Below are positions 1 through 13,222 of a DNA stretch of 64,000 bases, piece after piece; the stretch's first letter is position 1; every line of letters starts with the position of its first letter. A program made the translations under genes and the position numbers. The notes beneath the pieces are model-generated. The model was not told the DNA's origin. It ran no database searches and saw only the letters and a program-made list of their open reading frames with translations. Source of the stretch: Betaproteobacteria bacterium (lineage in GTDB: Bacteria > Pseudomonadota > Gammaproteobacteria > Burkholderiales > Rhodocyclaceae). The stretch lies in assembly GCA_016705475.1 (NCBI GenBank), contig JADIYD010000007.1:1-64000 (forward strand), in the 5' to 3' direction.

Positions 1-125
1 TCACGCCCTGCCGGCAGGCGCTACCAAGCCATCTCGCCCATGCCGGGCAGGCGGTGGTGGCGTGGCCAGCAGACCGGTCGTCACAGTGCGGCTTCTGATC
101 GCATCCAGCCAAGGTAAAATCATCC
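1..125. other. window start, no gene assigned
   Basis: This is the short stretch before ubiA. I see no complete reading frame with family similarity. It may hold the edge of an upstream gene, but the sequence next to it is so error-prone that I cannot support a call. Confidence 0.3.
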
Positions 126-1000
126 GATGAACTGGCCGCCCTCCGGAAACTCGACCTCCACCACGAAAAGCTCATGCGGCTCGACAAGCCGATTAAGCTG
201 CTGCTACTCTGGCCGACGCTGTGGGCACTCTGGCTATCGTCGCTGGGTCGGCCGAACTGGTGGAGTCGTCTGGGTGTTCGTTCTGGGTACCGTGCTCATG
301 CGCTCGGCGGGCTTGCGTCATCAACGACTACGCCGACCGTGGGTCGACAAACATGTCGAACGGACCAAGAACGCCCGCTTACCGCCGGCAGGTGACAACT
401 GAGGAGGCGCTGGCGCTGTTCACCAGGCTGTCGTTGACAGCCTTCTGCCTGGTGCTGATGCTCGGCAACCAACTCTCGTCATCTGGATGTCGGTGCCAGC
501 GGTGTTCCTGGCTGCCAGCACCCGTTCCTCCAACGCTTTCATGGCCATACTGAAAGCTATTCTCGGTGTGGCGCACCGGCTTCGGCATCCCGATGGCCTA
601 CGCAGCGCATCTCGGCGGCGTGCCGGCCAAGCGTGGTGGCTGCTGCTCGCCAATGTATTCTGGGCGGTGGCCTACGATGCGAAATACGCCATGGTCGACC
701 GCGAGGACGACCTCAAGATCGGCATCAAGACGTCGGCCCATTACCTTCAGTACTTCGATGTGGCGGCCGATCCTTTTAATCGCTACGCGGCGACACTGGC
801 GATCATCAGCTGGGTCGGCTTCACGCTGCATCTCAGCCTTACCTTCTACGCCGGACTGTTCGTCGCCGCCAACATCGGGCCTCCATTTCACCTGGATTCG
901 CGACCGCGACAAGCCTGTCTTACTTCGAGAAACTTTTCTGCATAACAACTGGGTCGGCATGGTGATTTTCATCGGCATCGTTGTTGATTTCATCGTTTCG
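126..1000 (+). pseudogene. ubiA: 4-hydroxybenzoate octaprenyltransferase, frameshifted
   Basis: UbiA is the membrane prenyltransferase that attaches the polyprenyl tail to 4-hydroxybenzoate in ubiquinone synthesis. Pieces in all three plus frames join into one family member: RLDKPI then LLLLWPTLWALW near the N-terminus, the first Asp-rich motif as VINDYADR, then VDKHVERTKNRPLTAG split over two frames. The second Asp-rich motif is seen as YAMVDREDDLKIGIKTSA near position 680-735, and the C-terminal HNNWVGMVIFIGIVVDF ends near 1000. At least four indels and some substitutions are needed. The start is uncertain because the upstream bases are also suspect; the frame is open from about 126. ubiD follows about 1 kb downstream, so the context is quinone biosynthesis. 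Whether the gene is truly broken or the sequence is poor cannot be decided here; I favour poor sequence. Confidence 0.85.
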
Positions 1001-1002
1001 GA

Positions 1003-1432
1003 AGGATCTTCGTGGCAAACAGTTCATTTTTGCCCTGTTTTCGTGTCGACCGCGGCATTGGCGCAAGACGCCCGCCAACTGGCCCCGTTGCCGGCAGCGG
1101 CGCGAAGACTCGCTGCGTCAGGAAGTGCTCGACAACGTACTGGCGGTCAATGAAGTGCTGGCGCTGATGGCAGAAGGCAAGGTCAGGAAGCCGGCGGGGC
1201 AACCGAGCCAGCTCGGCATGTCGGCCATGAAGCCAAGCATCGCAGCAAGCCTTTCGATGCCCGGCCCGGCCCGCACATGCCGCCGGCCATGCACCGCATC
1301 GGCATGGACGGCCCGCAAGGCAGTCAGCGAATTCTGCCCCCGTCGCCAAAACCGGCGACCGCGACAGGAAAGGCGCTGGCCCGCTGCCGAACGTGACGTC
1401 GGCCTGCGTTGGCTGTCGCTTTTTCGTATCGC
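1003..1432 (+). pseudogene. c556/c'-like monohaem cytochrome, frameshifted
   Basis: The pieces, read across frames, give a signal peptide (GKQFIFALFSC, then STAALAQDARQLAPLP), a helical stretch LRQEVLDNVLAVNEVLALMA, then PPAMHRIGMDG and a C-terminal haem-type motif near 1397-1411 read as VTSACVGC. A C-terminal CxxCH after a helix bundle is the layout of cytochrome c' / c556 proteins, which are exported and bind one haem. In this sequence the residue after CVGC is Arg rather than His. Given the errors all around, that may be a base miscall, but taken literally it removes the haem ligand. A second similar gene follows directly, so this looks like a tandem duplicate. The identification is by layout only. 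Confidence 0.5.
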
Positions 1433-1437
1433 ACGCG

Positions 1438-2043
1438 ATGAAGCCAGCCGCCGTCCTTGTCGGGCTGGCCTGCGCCGCGCTGGCGCCGGGCACGCTCGGC
1501 GCGACGGCGCCGGCTGAGATGAAGGTGAGCACCGCGAAGACGGTCGCAAAGGCCGCCGGTGGCGGTCAAGCCGCTCCCTGCAAGGGAAGACGTGCCGGCG
1601 CCAAGCTCGGCAGGCGCCAAGGTGGCCGATCCGACGCGCATAAAGCCGGCTCCAGTGCCTGCGCCAGCCGAAGCCGATTCCTCCCGGGATGAGCGGGAGC
1701 TGGTAAAAGTGCCCTCGTCAGCACGGCTAGCCATGCCGGGCCGAGATGCGCGACCGGATGGCCGCCCTCGATGCCGTGCTGCAACGCCTGAACGCCGGGC
1801 GGGTTGTCGAAGCCAGGCAGATTGCCCAACTCCGTCTCAGCGTCGCCGTGTGGAGACCGCGACCGGCTCAGGAATGCAGCGCGCACCGGGCCGTACATGC
1901 CACCCGCCATGCAATCGCCGCCTGGCGGCTACAAGGCAGCCAGCGATTTCGCCACCGTTGCCCTGACCGGCGACCAACACACCGTCACCGCCATGCTGCC
2001 GCAATTGAGCGGCTTCGTGCCACTAATCACCAGGCCTGCGAAT
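1438..2043 (+). pseudogene. second c556/c'-like exported protein, frameshifted
   Basis: It starts MKPAAVLVGLACAALA, a clear signal peptide. A Pro/Ala-rich linker follows in a shifted frame (VPAPSS, then KPAPVPAPAEADSS). Then come MRDRMAALDAVLQRLNAG, YMPPAMQS and YKAASDFATVALTGDQH, which parallel the preceding gene segment by segment. The expected C-terminal CxxCH near 2020-2040 is scrambled by indels; only TNHQA-like residues remain. I read it as a paralogue of the upstream cytochrome with a long linker. Several frameshifts are required, and no intact product can be translated from the sequence as given. Confidence 0.45.
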
Positions 2044-2046
2044 CCG

Positions 2047-3490
2047 ATGAAATGTCGACTTGCGCGACTTCGCCACGCCGCACGGCTCGGAAAAAACCGG
2101 CGAGGTGGGAAACGCGTCGGCGTAGAGGTCGTGCCCGTCTCAGAAATGACCGAAATCTGCGACCGCGTGCGCGCCGAAAGGGCCAGCCATCCTGTTCGAG
2201 AAGCAAAAGCGCCATCCCGGTTTCTCGCCAACCTGTTCGGCGCGCCCAAGCGGGTGGCGCTTGGCATGGGCGAGGAATCGGTGAGCGCCCTGCGCGGGTC
2301 GGTAAACTGCTCGCCTATCTCAAGGGCCAGGCCGCCGAAGGGGCCTCGGATGCCTGGGACAAGCTGCTGATCTTGAAACGGGTCATGAACATGGCGCCAA
2401 AAACGGTGTCGTCGGCACCGTGTCGAAATCGTCTGGGAGGGCAAGGATGTCGATTTGGCGAAGTTGCCGTTCCGCTTTGCGAGCCGGGCGACGTGGCGCC
2501 GCTGATCACCTGGGGTCTGGTCGTCACCAAAGGCCGCTGAAATCAGCAGAACCTTGTGGCATCTATCGCCAGCAGGTACTCGGGCCGAACAAGGTGATCA
2601 TGCGCTGGCTGGCGCATCGCGGCGGGGCGCTGGATTTTCGCGAAGTTTCAACTGGCCAACCCGGGACAACCGTTCCCGGTCGCCGTCGTCTTGGGTTGCG
2701 ATCCGGCGTGCATCCTCGGCGCGCCGTGACGCCGCCCGATTCGCTGTCCGAATACCAATTGCCGGGCTGCTGCGCGGCGGCAAGACCGAGCTGATCCCGT
2801 GCCTCGGCTCCGCTTTGCAAGTACCGGCCTCGGCTGAAATCGTCCTCGAAGGGTCATTCATCCCGGCGAGATGGCGCTCGAAGGGCCATATGGCGATCAC
2901 ACCGCTACTACAACGAGCAGGCCCGGGTTCCCGGTATTCACCATCGAGCATGACCATGCGCAAGAATCCAATCCACCACGGCACCTACACCGGCCAAGCC
3001 GCCCGACGAACCGGCCGTGCTCAGCGTCGCGCTCAACGAGGTGTTCCGTTGCCGCTGCTCAAGCAGTACCCGAGATCGTCGATTTCTACCTGCCGCCGGA
3101 AGGCTGCTCGTACCGCACTGGCCGTCGTCCAGCATCAGAAGGCATGCACCGGCCACGCCAAGCGGATCATGTTCCGGCATCTGGAGCACCTGCGCCAGTT
3201 CATAAACCAAGACCATCATCGTCGTTGACGACGTCGACATCCGCGACTGGAAGGAAGTGGTCTGGGCGATGACGACGCGCATGGACGCGACGCGCGACAC
3301 GACGCTGGTCGACAACTCACCGATCGACTACCTCGACTTCGCCAGCCCGGTGGCGGCCTCGGTTCCAAGATGGGCCTCGATGCGACCAGCAAATGGCCGG
3401 GCGAAACAGCCGCGAATGGGGGCGGCCGGTTGTCATGGATGAGGCGTGAAGAAGAAGGTCGACGCCATGTGGCGGGATCTTGGTCTGTAG
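2047..3490 (+). pseudogene. ubiD: UbiD-type 4-hydroxy-3-polyprenylbenzoate decarboxylase, frameshifted
   Basis: UbiD decarboxylates the prenylated hydroxybenzoate in ubiquinone synthesis using prenylated FMN made by UbiX. The family can be followed end to end across frames: VSEMTEICDRV, KRVALGMGEESVSALR, VMNMAPKTVSSAPC, PGDVAPLITWGLVVTKG, GIYRQQVLG then NKVIMRWLAHRGGALDFRE, DSLSEYQ, QVPASAEIVLEG, PVFTI, EIVDFYLPPEGCSYR and TTLVDNSPIDYLDFASP. The end is DAMWRDLGL with stop at 3488-3490. Length matches the family's roughly 490 residues. Around ten indels are needed. The gene is identified with high confidence; its functional state is not. Confidence 0.9.
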
Positions 3491-3974
3491 GCGTTACGGT
3501 CATCCCGCTCGATCTGAACGACCTCGCCCAGGCCGAAATCTGGCTTGGCCTGCTCGATCACTACGCAGGACCCGATGGGTGGTGGCGATGGCCTGTCCGA
3601 CTACGCCAAAGCTCAATCTCGTTCACCATCCGCAAGGTGCCCGGCTTCCACGGGGCGCTGGCCTGGCTCGACGGTCGTGCGGTCGGTCTGATCGACTGCT
3701 TCGCCGGGTTTTCCACTTTTGCCGCGCGGCCCTTGCTCAATGTTCCCGACGTCGTGGTGATCGTGGCTTGCGCGGCCGGGGCATCAGCAAGGCCCTGCTG
3801 GCTTGGGCTGAACAGCGCGCCAGCCAGCTAGGCTGCTGGAAAACTGACGCTGGAAGTTCTTTCCAGAAACTCGATGGCGATGGCATGCTATACATCGTTC
3901 GGGTTTTGCACCTATGTGCTCGACCCCAAGGCGGGCAATGCGCTGTTGATGCAAAAACCATTTCCGAGGACTGA
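3491..3974 (+). pseudogene. GNAT-family N-acetyltransferase, frameshifted
   Basis: The frames combine to give VIPLDLNDLAQAEIWLGLLDHYA, RKVPGFHGALAWLDGRAVGL, then the acetyl-CoA binding motif A region read as GRGISKALLAWAEQRASQLG and the C-terminal MAMACYTSFGF plus a Tyr-containing end. This is the normal GNAT order (beta strands, R/Q-x-x-G-x-G/A, then the FY-type motif). The substrate is unknown. The start probably lies directly after the ubiD stop, where the first bases look damaged. At least three indels are present. Confidence 0.65.
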
Positions 3975-3977
3975 GCC

Positions 3978-4447
3978 ATGCAGGAACCTGTGCCACAAAC
4001 TACGCCCGCACCTGATCTGCCAGGGCGTTCGCCCTCGCTCGTCCAGCTCACCCATTTCATTTACGGCCTGCATGCGATTGCGGTCATCGTTGGCATTACG
4101 TCAGCGGCGACCATCGCTGGCGGCTTCGTTTTTCAGGTTGCCGTCGCTCTGTGCGGTCTTTCTCAACTACCTCAAGCGCAGCGAGCGTCAACCAACACCT
4201 GGCTGGAAAGCCATTTTCGCTGGGAGATTCGCACCTTCTGGTTCTGCTGCTTGGTTTGTTTTCTATGGCCTGCTGGTCATCACCATCATCGGCATCCGCT
4301 CGCCTGGATATTGATCGCTATCCGGTTTGTGGGTCGGCTATCGCGTCATCCGCGGCTGGCTGGCCTTGTTTGGCGTCAGACCGGTCGGTTGATGCCGATG
4401 ACCACTGCCTTGCCCGGAGACCAAAGCCCGGAGATTCCGCGCGGAAT

Positions 4448-4451
<4 letters not shown>
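3978..4451 (+). pseudogene. DUF4870-like small membrane protein, frameshifted
   Basis: It begins MQEPVPQTTPAPDLP, a Pro-rich cytosolic head, then has a hydrophobic segment VQLTHFIYGLHAIAVIVGIT. In another frame LCAVFLNYLKRSER follows, then SHFRWEIRTFWF, a second and a third hydrophobic segment, and RVIRGWLALFG. The cluster FLNYLKR, W.ESHFRWEIRTFW and GY(R)VIRGW is typical of the DUF4870/Tic20-like membrane proteins. Function is not known. The final bases overlap the presumed TTG start of the following kinase. Indels occur near 4145, 4195 and 4340. Confidence 0.55.
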
Positions 4452-6331
<1,880 letters not shown>

Positions 6332-6335
<4 letters not shown>

Positions 6336-7072
6336 CGGCCCTGCCTCTGCCTTGGCCTGATGGCCAGGGCGCTGCCAGATTCAAAATATTTCTTCAGGTC
6401 CTCAAGCGACCTGCCATAGCTGTGACGCAGTTGCTCGTCGTCGTAGCGATGTTCCGCGCCAACAGGGCAATCAACCCGCGCCAGGCAGGTGAACTGGCAT
6501 TTTGACCCGGTGCGCCGGCGGTAGGCAATGCACTTCTGCAGCGAAAAATCCCCGCCTTCGAGGGGCGTTAGCGGGGCAAGCTGCGATGCAGGGCTTTTCC
6601 TGGCAGGTTTTGCAGGGGCTGCTGCGGTCGACCGGTAAAAAGGCAAAAAATCAGTATCGGCGAGCAGGGCGGCGCGGTAGGCGAACCAGCTGCCCCATTC
6701 GGTATCGATGCCGACCACGAAGGGCGAAGGTTGATGCCAGCCAGCCAGCGTGCCCAACTGCTGCAGGCCGACCGGCTGTTCGCCGGGGTAAAGCATCCGG
6801 TAGCGCCGGCCGGGCAGGTAGCCGGCAAACCAGTGGCTGACCGTTTGCCGGCAATAATCGTCGATCGGATGATCGCCACTGATGCCGCAGGCCTTGACGC
6901 ATTCCCAGAGGTGTCGCCCGCCGTGGCCGAGCAGGATCAGTTGCCGGTAGCCGTCGGTGTCGCCCAGCGTGGCCATTACCTCGGTCGGCAGCGCATCCAG
7001 GTTGAAGACGTGCTGCCGGTTGATGCCGGACTGGTTCAGGAGATCAGCCGGAAAGGCCGGGTGTTCATTCAT
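6332..7072 (-). CDS. QueG-like / MMACHC-like protein of unknown function
   Basis: The protein has about 247 residues from ATG 7072. Seen in it: an N-terminal cobalamin-fold-like part with ILLGHGGRHLWE, a central HQPSPFVVGIDTEWGSWFAY segment, and a C-terminal Cys-rich stretch KCIAYRRRTGSKC followed by CLARVDCPVG. The layout recalls epoxyqueuosine reductase QueG (cobalamin part followed by Fe-S Cys clusters), but the spacing is not the two 4Fe-4S motifs of true QueG and the protein is shorter. I do not assign a reaction. The start overlaps the dacB stop by 8 bases, which implies translational coupling to dacB. A copy of the dispersed CGGTCRACCG repeat (6621-6645) is read through in frame and encodes FYRSTAAA. 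Nothing earlier in the frame looks conserved, so 7072 is preferred over the upstream ATG. Confidence 0.55.
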
Positions 7073-8542
7073 TTTCCAGCGCCGGCATCTTTTCGCCCGC
7101 CCGCCGCTGGGCAACCCAGACGAGCAGGGCGTCAATGGCCGCGCCACCGGTCTGGGCGCGCGGATGGTTGATGAAGAAAGTGACGGCATGCCGCCGGCCC
7201 TGGCTGTCCAGCGCGAATCCGGCGGCGGTTTTCACGCTGTCGAGCGTGCCGGTCTTGATGTGGGCGCGGCCCGTGGCATCGGAGCCGTTGAGCCGTTTCT
7301 TCATCGTGCCGTCGATGCCGACGATCGGCATGCTGGCCACGAACTCCGGCATCACCGGGCTGCGCCAGGCGTCAAGCAGCAGGCGGTTGAGGCTGTCGGC
7401 GCTGATCCGCTCGCTGCGTGAAAGGCCGGAGCCGTTGTCGAGGACCAGTTCGGCAAAGCGCAGATTACGGCCGGCCAGCCAGTCGGCGATGCGCTGCCGG
7501 GCGCGCTCGGCGGTGGCGGGGGCGCTATCGCTGCCGATGCTCAGGAAAACCTGCCGCGCCATGACGTTGTTGCTGAACTTGTTGATATCGCGCACCGCGT
7601 CGGCCAGCGGCGCCGATTCGTGCTGGGTGAGCAGCCTGGCGCCGACTGGCACACTGCCGGGGCGGACCTGGCCATTCAGTGTACCGCCGAGCTCCTTCCA
7701 GAGCGCGCGGATCAGTCCACTGGTTTGGGCCTCGGCGGACAATGGCGCCAGACTAAGCGGCTTTTCGCCACACAGTGCCGAGTAACTGCCGGTGAACTCC
7801 AGCCGATTGCCGTTGTTTTCCGGCATCAGCCGAACCTGGATCAGATCCTTCCAGTTGCTGCCGCAGGCGCCGTCGCCAGCGCGCAACTGGTTGTCGATAC
7901 GCAGGCCCTCGCTCGGCGTTTCCATGAGCACGCGGGGCGCCCGTTGTCGGCTTGCAGCGTGAAGCGCAGGGCGCGGAAATTAAGCAGAAAGCCGTCAGGC
8001 CCCACGTTGTAGGGGCGCATCGGCTTGTCGTCGAAGGCGCCGGGGTCGATGGCCGGGATGTTGAAAACGCTGCGGTCGATCACGATATCGCCGTCGATCC
8101 GGCGAATGCCGCGCACCTGTATCTGGCGGAGCAGGGCGGTCAGGTGCTCGATGGCAAAGCGCGGGTCGCCGCTGCCGCGCAGGTGCAAATTGCCATTCAA
8201 ATTCCCGTCGACCGCGGCATTCTCCGTCCAGGCTGTCGTTTTCCACGTGTAGGCCGGTCCCAGCAAGTCGAGCGCGGCGTAGGTGGTGACCAGCTTCATG
8301 ACCGATGCCGGGTTCATCGCGCGGCCGGCATTGTGGGCAACCAGAGGGGTGCCGGCATCGACCGGCTGGACCACGACGGCGACGCTGGTGGCCGGAATCT
8401 GCGCCGCTTTGAGGGCCTGCAGCACGGTGGGCGGCAGGTCGGCGCGGGCCAGGCTGGCCGCTGTGGCCAGTGCCAACAAGCCGATGTTTAGCCGCAGAGT
8501 GCTTTGTTTCGGAACGTTTGGCGTCGGGTTGGGCTGGAACAT
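7065..8542 (-). pseudogene. dacB: D-alanyl-D-alanine carboxypeptidase/endopeptidase (PBP4), one frameshift
   Basis: PBP4 is a periplasmic class C penicillin-binding protein that trims and opens peptidoglycan cross-links. From ATG 8542 there is a signal peptide (IGLLALATAASLARA). The three active-site motifs are present: SxxK as PASVMK (about residue 79), SxN as FSNN, and KTG as HIKTGT. PBP4 landmarks LRGSGDPRF and LDNGSGLSR are also visible. The reading frame breaks near 7936-7944, at a GGGCGCCCC stretch: LQADNGRP runs into a wrong frame, while VLMETPSEGLRIDNQL resumes in the next. Adding one base restores a normal-length protein of about 490 residues. The gene is followed, with an 8-base overlap, by the QueG-like gene. 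An imperfect dispersed-repeat copy lies at 8186-8220. Confidence 0.85.
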
Positions 8543-8595
8543 GGCAAAAAAAAGGGAGCTCGAAAGCCCCCATTGTAGTCGCTGCAAATGGCCGC

Positions 8596-10681
8596 TCAGC
8601 GTCGATAGAGCTCGAACGATGCGATCACCGCCTCAAGCTGGTGCGAGGTCTGGAGCAGGTCTTCGGAAATTTCCTTGGCCGCATTGGCCGAGTAGGTGTT
8701 TTGCTCGATCAGGTCGGTAATCTGCTGCATACTGCCGGCAACTTCCTCGGCGGCGATACCTTGTTGCCGCGCTGCGTCAGAAATCTGGCTGGCCATCAGC
8801 GATACCTGGCTCGACGAGTTCGTTATGCCTTCGAGTCCGGCAACGCTCTCGCGCAACATGCCGATGCCGGTATCCACTTCCTGCGCGGCAAGGTCCATGC
8901 TGGCCACGGCCTGTGCGGTCACCGACTGAATCTCGTTGACGGTGTTGTTGATGTCAGCCGTCGACGTTGTCGTTCTTTCGGCCAGCTTGCGAACTTCGTC
9001 GGCAACAACGGCAAAACCTCGGCCCTGTTCGCCGGCCCGGGCGGCCTCGATGGCCGCGTTAAGGGCGAGCAGGTTGGTCTGGCTGGCAATGTCGGCAATA
9101 ACGCGGGTGATGTCGCCAATCTTGGCAATCGACTTGTTAAGCTGGTCGATCGTGGCGTTCGAGGCGGTGACAGCCTCGACGACACGTGTCGTTGCCGCCA
9201 TGCTCTGGCTGATGTTGGTGTTGCTGAGCTTGACCTGGGTCTGCGAGTCGCGGGCTGCCGATGCGGTTTCCTCTGCATTGGCCGCTACTTCCTGAACCGA
9301 CTGGCTGAATTCCTCGGTGGCTGCAGCCACGCCTTCGACACTGGCCTGTTGCTGCACGGACTGCGTCGAGACCTGGATCATTTGCGCCTCTAGCAGCTTG
9401 CTTCGCTCGTCAATACTATTTGCCGCCGTGCTGATTTCGTCGAGCATGGCTTTGATGGTGCCTTTGCATGACCCCGAGGTTACATAGCAACAGACCCGTT
9501 TCATCGCGCCCATGGATGTCGATCTCGTCGGTCAGTTTTCCTTCGCTGATCCGGTCGAAATGGGCAACGGCCTTGCGCATCGGGGCGACGATGGAGCGAA
9601 TAAGAAGGCCGCCGCCGACCAGTGTGATCAAGACTGCAAAGATCATCAGCCCGATGCTTGTGTTGCGCACCGAGGCATATTCCTTCTCCGCCTTGACGTA
9701 ACGCGCTTCGGCGTCGCTGCTGAGTTGCTGGATCAGCGCCTCGCCGTTGCGACGGAGCTCAGCATAGAGCGGGTTGATCTTGGTCAGCAGAACCACGTTC
9801 GTCTCGTTGAACTTGCCCTCTGCTATCAGGCCACGGGCGGCGTTGACGCCCTCCTTCGAGAATTTCTCGCGGCTTTCGGAGAACTTGTCGAGCAAGGCCT
9901 TCTGGGTGTCGGTCAGCGTCAGCTTCTTCAGGGTTTCGAGCAGGCTGTTGATTTCCTCGCGATTTTTCAATGTCGCATTGACGTGCATGTCGACAGGATG
10001 TTCATGCATTTTGACGAAGGGACTCGTCGGATCGTGCTGCAGGGCCAGCATGACTTGCGAACGATTGTCGGCGAGCAGGAACATCATGCGACTGACCGTA
10101 TTCGACGGCACGAGATTCTCGCGATACATCGAATTCAGTTCCTGATTGGTTTCAGCAAGGTTGCGCAGGCCGAAAAATCCGATTATTCCCATCAGAACGA
10201 GCAGCGCACCCATTGCAGCCCACAGGCGAGCAGCGAGCGGAATGCTGCGCCGAGCGTTTTCCGGCAGCTTGCCGGTGCTGCCGGCCGCCCGGTAGAGCGC
10301 CTCGGCAGCCTGTTTCTTGTCCGCTGCCAGCGGCGTACGTACCGACATGTAGCCGGTGATTTCGCCATTTTTCTTGAGAGGAACAACAAAGGCTTCGACC
10401 CAGTAATAGTCCCCGTTTTTGCAGCGATTCTTGACGGCTCCGCGCCACGGAAGGCCGGCCTTGACCGTCTTCCAGAGGTCAGCGAAGGCGGCTGCGGGCA
10501 TTTCCGGGTGGCGGACAACGTTGTGACTGCTGCCGATCAGTTCTGTCCGGGTGAAACCGCTGATAGCGACAAAAGCATCATTGGCCTGGGTGATGATGCC
10601 CTTGAGGTCGGTTTTGGAGACCAGGTAACAGTTCGGCGGAAAGAGGACTTCCCTCTGCGTAATAGGTTGGTTGTTTTTCAT
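8596..10681 (-). pseudogene. PAS-containing methyl-accepting chemotaxis protein (Aer-like), one frameshift
   Basis: The repaired protein has about 695 residues. The N-terminal PAS domain (about residues 10-125; SKTDLKGIITQANDAFVAIS, then GSSHNVVRHPEMP and WRGAVKNRCKNGDYYW) resembles the energy/redox sensor Aer. A membrane segment (LLVLMGIIGFFGL), a helical sensor region, a second membrane segment (IGLMIFAVLITLVGGGLL) and HAMP follow. The cytoplasmic signalling hairpin has the invariant tip IASQTNLLALNAAIEAARAG. Unlike classic Aer it has a sizeable helical region between two membrane segments, so it may sense two signals. The frame changes near 9463-9467: NLGVMQ is followed by wrong-frame residues, while GTIKAMLDEIS continues one base off (AAA where AA is expected). 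A possible sigma28 promoter lies upstream. Confidence 0.85.
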
Positions 10682-10745
10682 TGACGGGCCTCGTTGCTGG
10701 CGATATCGCGTTTGTCTAATGTTGCAAAAATACCAAAATCAAACG

Positions 10746-10773
10746 TTAATGGCTAGTATTTTTTATGACTTTG
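10746..10773 (-). promoter_or_regulatory. candidate sigma28 (FliA) promoter of the chemoreceptor gene
   Basis: On the minus strand CAAAGTCA is followed, 12 bases later, by GCCATTAA. The flagellar sigma28 consensus is TAAAGTTT, about 11 bases, GCCGATAA. The site is about 65 bases before the chemoreceptor ATG, and chemoreceptors are typical FliA targets. The match is partial. Confidence 0.4.
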
Positions 10774-10864
10774 GGCATGTCGAATTTCTTCTGAAATTTG
10801 TGCTCACCCGGCGCTTCGCTTCTCAGTGCGGGTGACAGCAAACGGAAAAATTTCAACGCTCGCC

Positions 10865-10892
10865 CTTGAAATAGCTCTCTACCACCCCTATT
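10865..10892 (+). promoter_or_regulatory. sigma32-type heat-shock promoter of groESL
   Basis: CTTGAAA at 10865-10871 and CCCCTATT at 10885-10892 are separated by 13 bases. This closely matches the heat-shock consensus CTTGAAA, 11-16 bases, CCCCATNT. It lies directly before the CIRCE operator and about 115 bases before groES. Confidence 0.75.
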
Positions 10893-10893
10893 A

Positions 10894-10920
10894 TTAGCAC
10901 TCACCAGAGACGAGTGCTAA
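10894..10920 (+). promoter_or_regulatory. CIRCE operator (HrcA binding site)
   Basis: TTAGCACTC, a 9-base spacer and GAGTGCTAA form a perfect inverted repeat, identical to the CIRCE consensus bound by the HrcA repressor. It sits immediately after the sigma32-like -10 element, so it should overlap the transcription start. The operon would be both induced by sigma32 and released from HrcA repression on heat shock. Confidence 0.95.
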
Positions 10921-11007
10921 CAAACCGCCCGCTCTGGTCCCGTAACCGCGCCTGGCGCGGCCGGCCAATTTTCCGAGTGTTGCAATTCATTTTCAGGAGT
11001 CAGATTT

Positions 11008-11298
11008 ATGAATATCCGTCCTTTGCACGACCGAGTGATCGTCAAGCGCGTTGAAGCCGAGCGCACCACTGCATCCGGCATCGTCATCCCCGATTCCGCT
11101 GGCGAAAAGCCGGATCAGGGCGAAGTCCTGGCCATCGGCCCGGGCAAGCGTGACGACAACGGCAAGCAGATCGCTCTGGACGTCAAGGTTGGCGACCGCG
11201 TTCTGTTCGGCAAGTACGCCGGCCAGGCTGTCAAGGTCGATGGCCAGGAAGTCCTGGTCATGCGTGAAGAAGACATCATGGGCGTTCTGCAGAAGTAA
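11008..11298 (+). CDS. groES: co-chaperonin GroES
   Basis: This is the 96-residue lid of the GroEL chaperonin; it caps the folding chamber as a heptamer in the cytoplasm. The sequence is typical throughout: MNIRPLHDRVIVKR, the mobile loop ERTTASGIVIPDSAGEKP, and the C-terminal VLVMREEDIMGVLQK. A good Shine-Dalgarno (CAGGAG) precedes the ATG. It is first in the groES-groEL operon, under the sigma32-like promoter and CIRCE. Confidence 0.97.
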   Translation: MNIRPLHDRVIVKRVEAERTTASGIVIPDSAGEKPDQGEVLAIGPGKRDDNGKQIALDVKVGDRVLFGKYAGQAVKVDGQEVLVMREEDIMGVLQK

Positions 11299-11327
11299 GT
11301 TCTGCATCCTCGAAATGACGGTTGATC

Positions 11328-11358
11328 CCGCGGTCAACCGGAAAAATTGATCAAAATT
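11328..11358 (+). repeat. dispersed CGGTCRACCG/A-run repeat between groES and groEL
   Basis: CGCGGTCAACCGGAAAAA is followed by TTGATCAAAATTC. It matches the core and the A-run of the family, and shares the ATCAAAATTC tail with the copy near 15272-15302. It fills most of the 73-base groES-groEL spacer and ends just before the groEL Shine-Dalgarno, so it is part of the operon mRNA. Confidence 0.75.
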
Positions 11359-11371
11359 CAGGAGCTATTAA

Positions 11372-13024
<1,653 letters not shown>

Positions 13025-13052
13025 TTCCCTGCCTAGCCTCACCGCTGTGAAG

Positions 13053-13079
13053 AGCCCCGCCTAGTGCGGGGCTTTTTTT
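13053..13079 (+). terminator. Rho-independent terminator after groEL
   Basis: AGCCCCGC, a 5-base loop CTAGT and GCGGGGCT form a perfect 8-bp stem followed by a run of T. Confidence 0.9.
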
Positions 13080-13132
13080 GTTTGCGCAAAATTCGCCGCG
13101 CCGCTGATTGCCTTGATCTGCCTTATAACTTT

Positions 13133-13159
13133 TGTAACGGTCTGTAAGTTAGTTGTAAG
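13133..13159 (+). promoter_or_regulatory. three TGTAA(G) direct repeats before DUF485-actP
   Basis: TGTAAC at 13133, TGTAAG at 13143 and TGTAAG at 13154 are spaced 10 and 11 bases apart, about one helical turn. That is the pattern of tandem half-sites bound by OmpR-family regulators. An OmpR-family regulator is encoded just downstream (15559), and its own leader carries two inverted copies of the same motif. Binding is inference. Confidence 0.45.
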
Positions 13160-13222
13160 ACGCCACACCTACATTACGCTTCGCAGCAATGCCTCTATAA
13201 ACAAAATCTGAGGAGCAAATCA

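Noticed and set aside
1026..1062. GCGGTCGAC with A-rich tail (minus strand) as a repeat copy
   Set aside because: It falls in a plausible signal peptide in low-quality sequence; the match beyond the first nine bases is weak. 53857-53880 and 36961-36975 were set aside for the same reason.
10839..10862. AAACGGAAAAATTTCAACG as another dispersed-repeat copy
   Set aside because: It lacks the CGGTCRACCG palindrome; only the A-run part agrees, which is likely chance.
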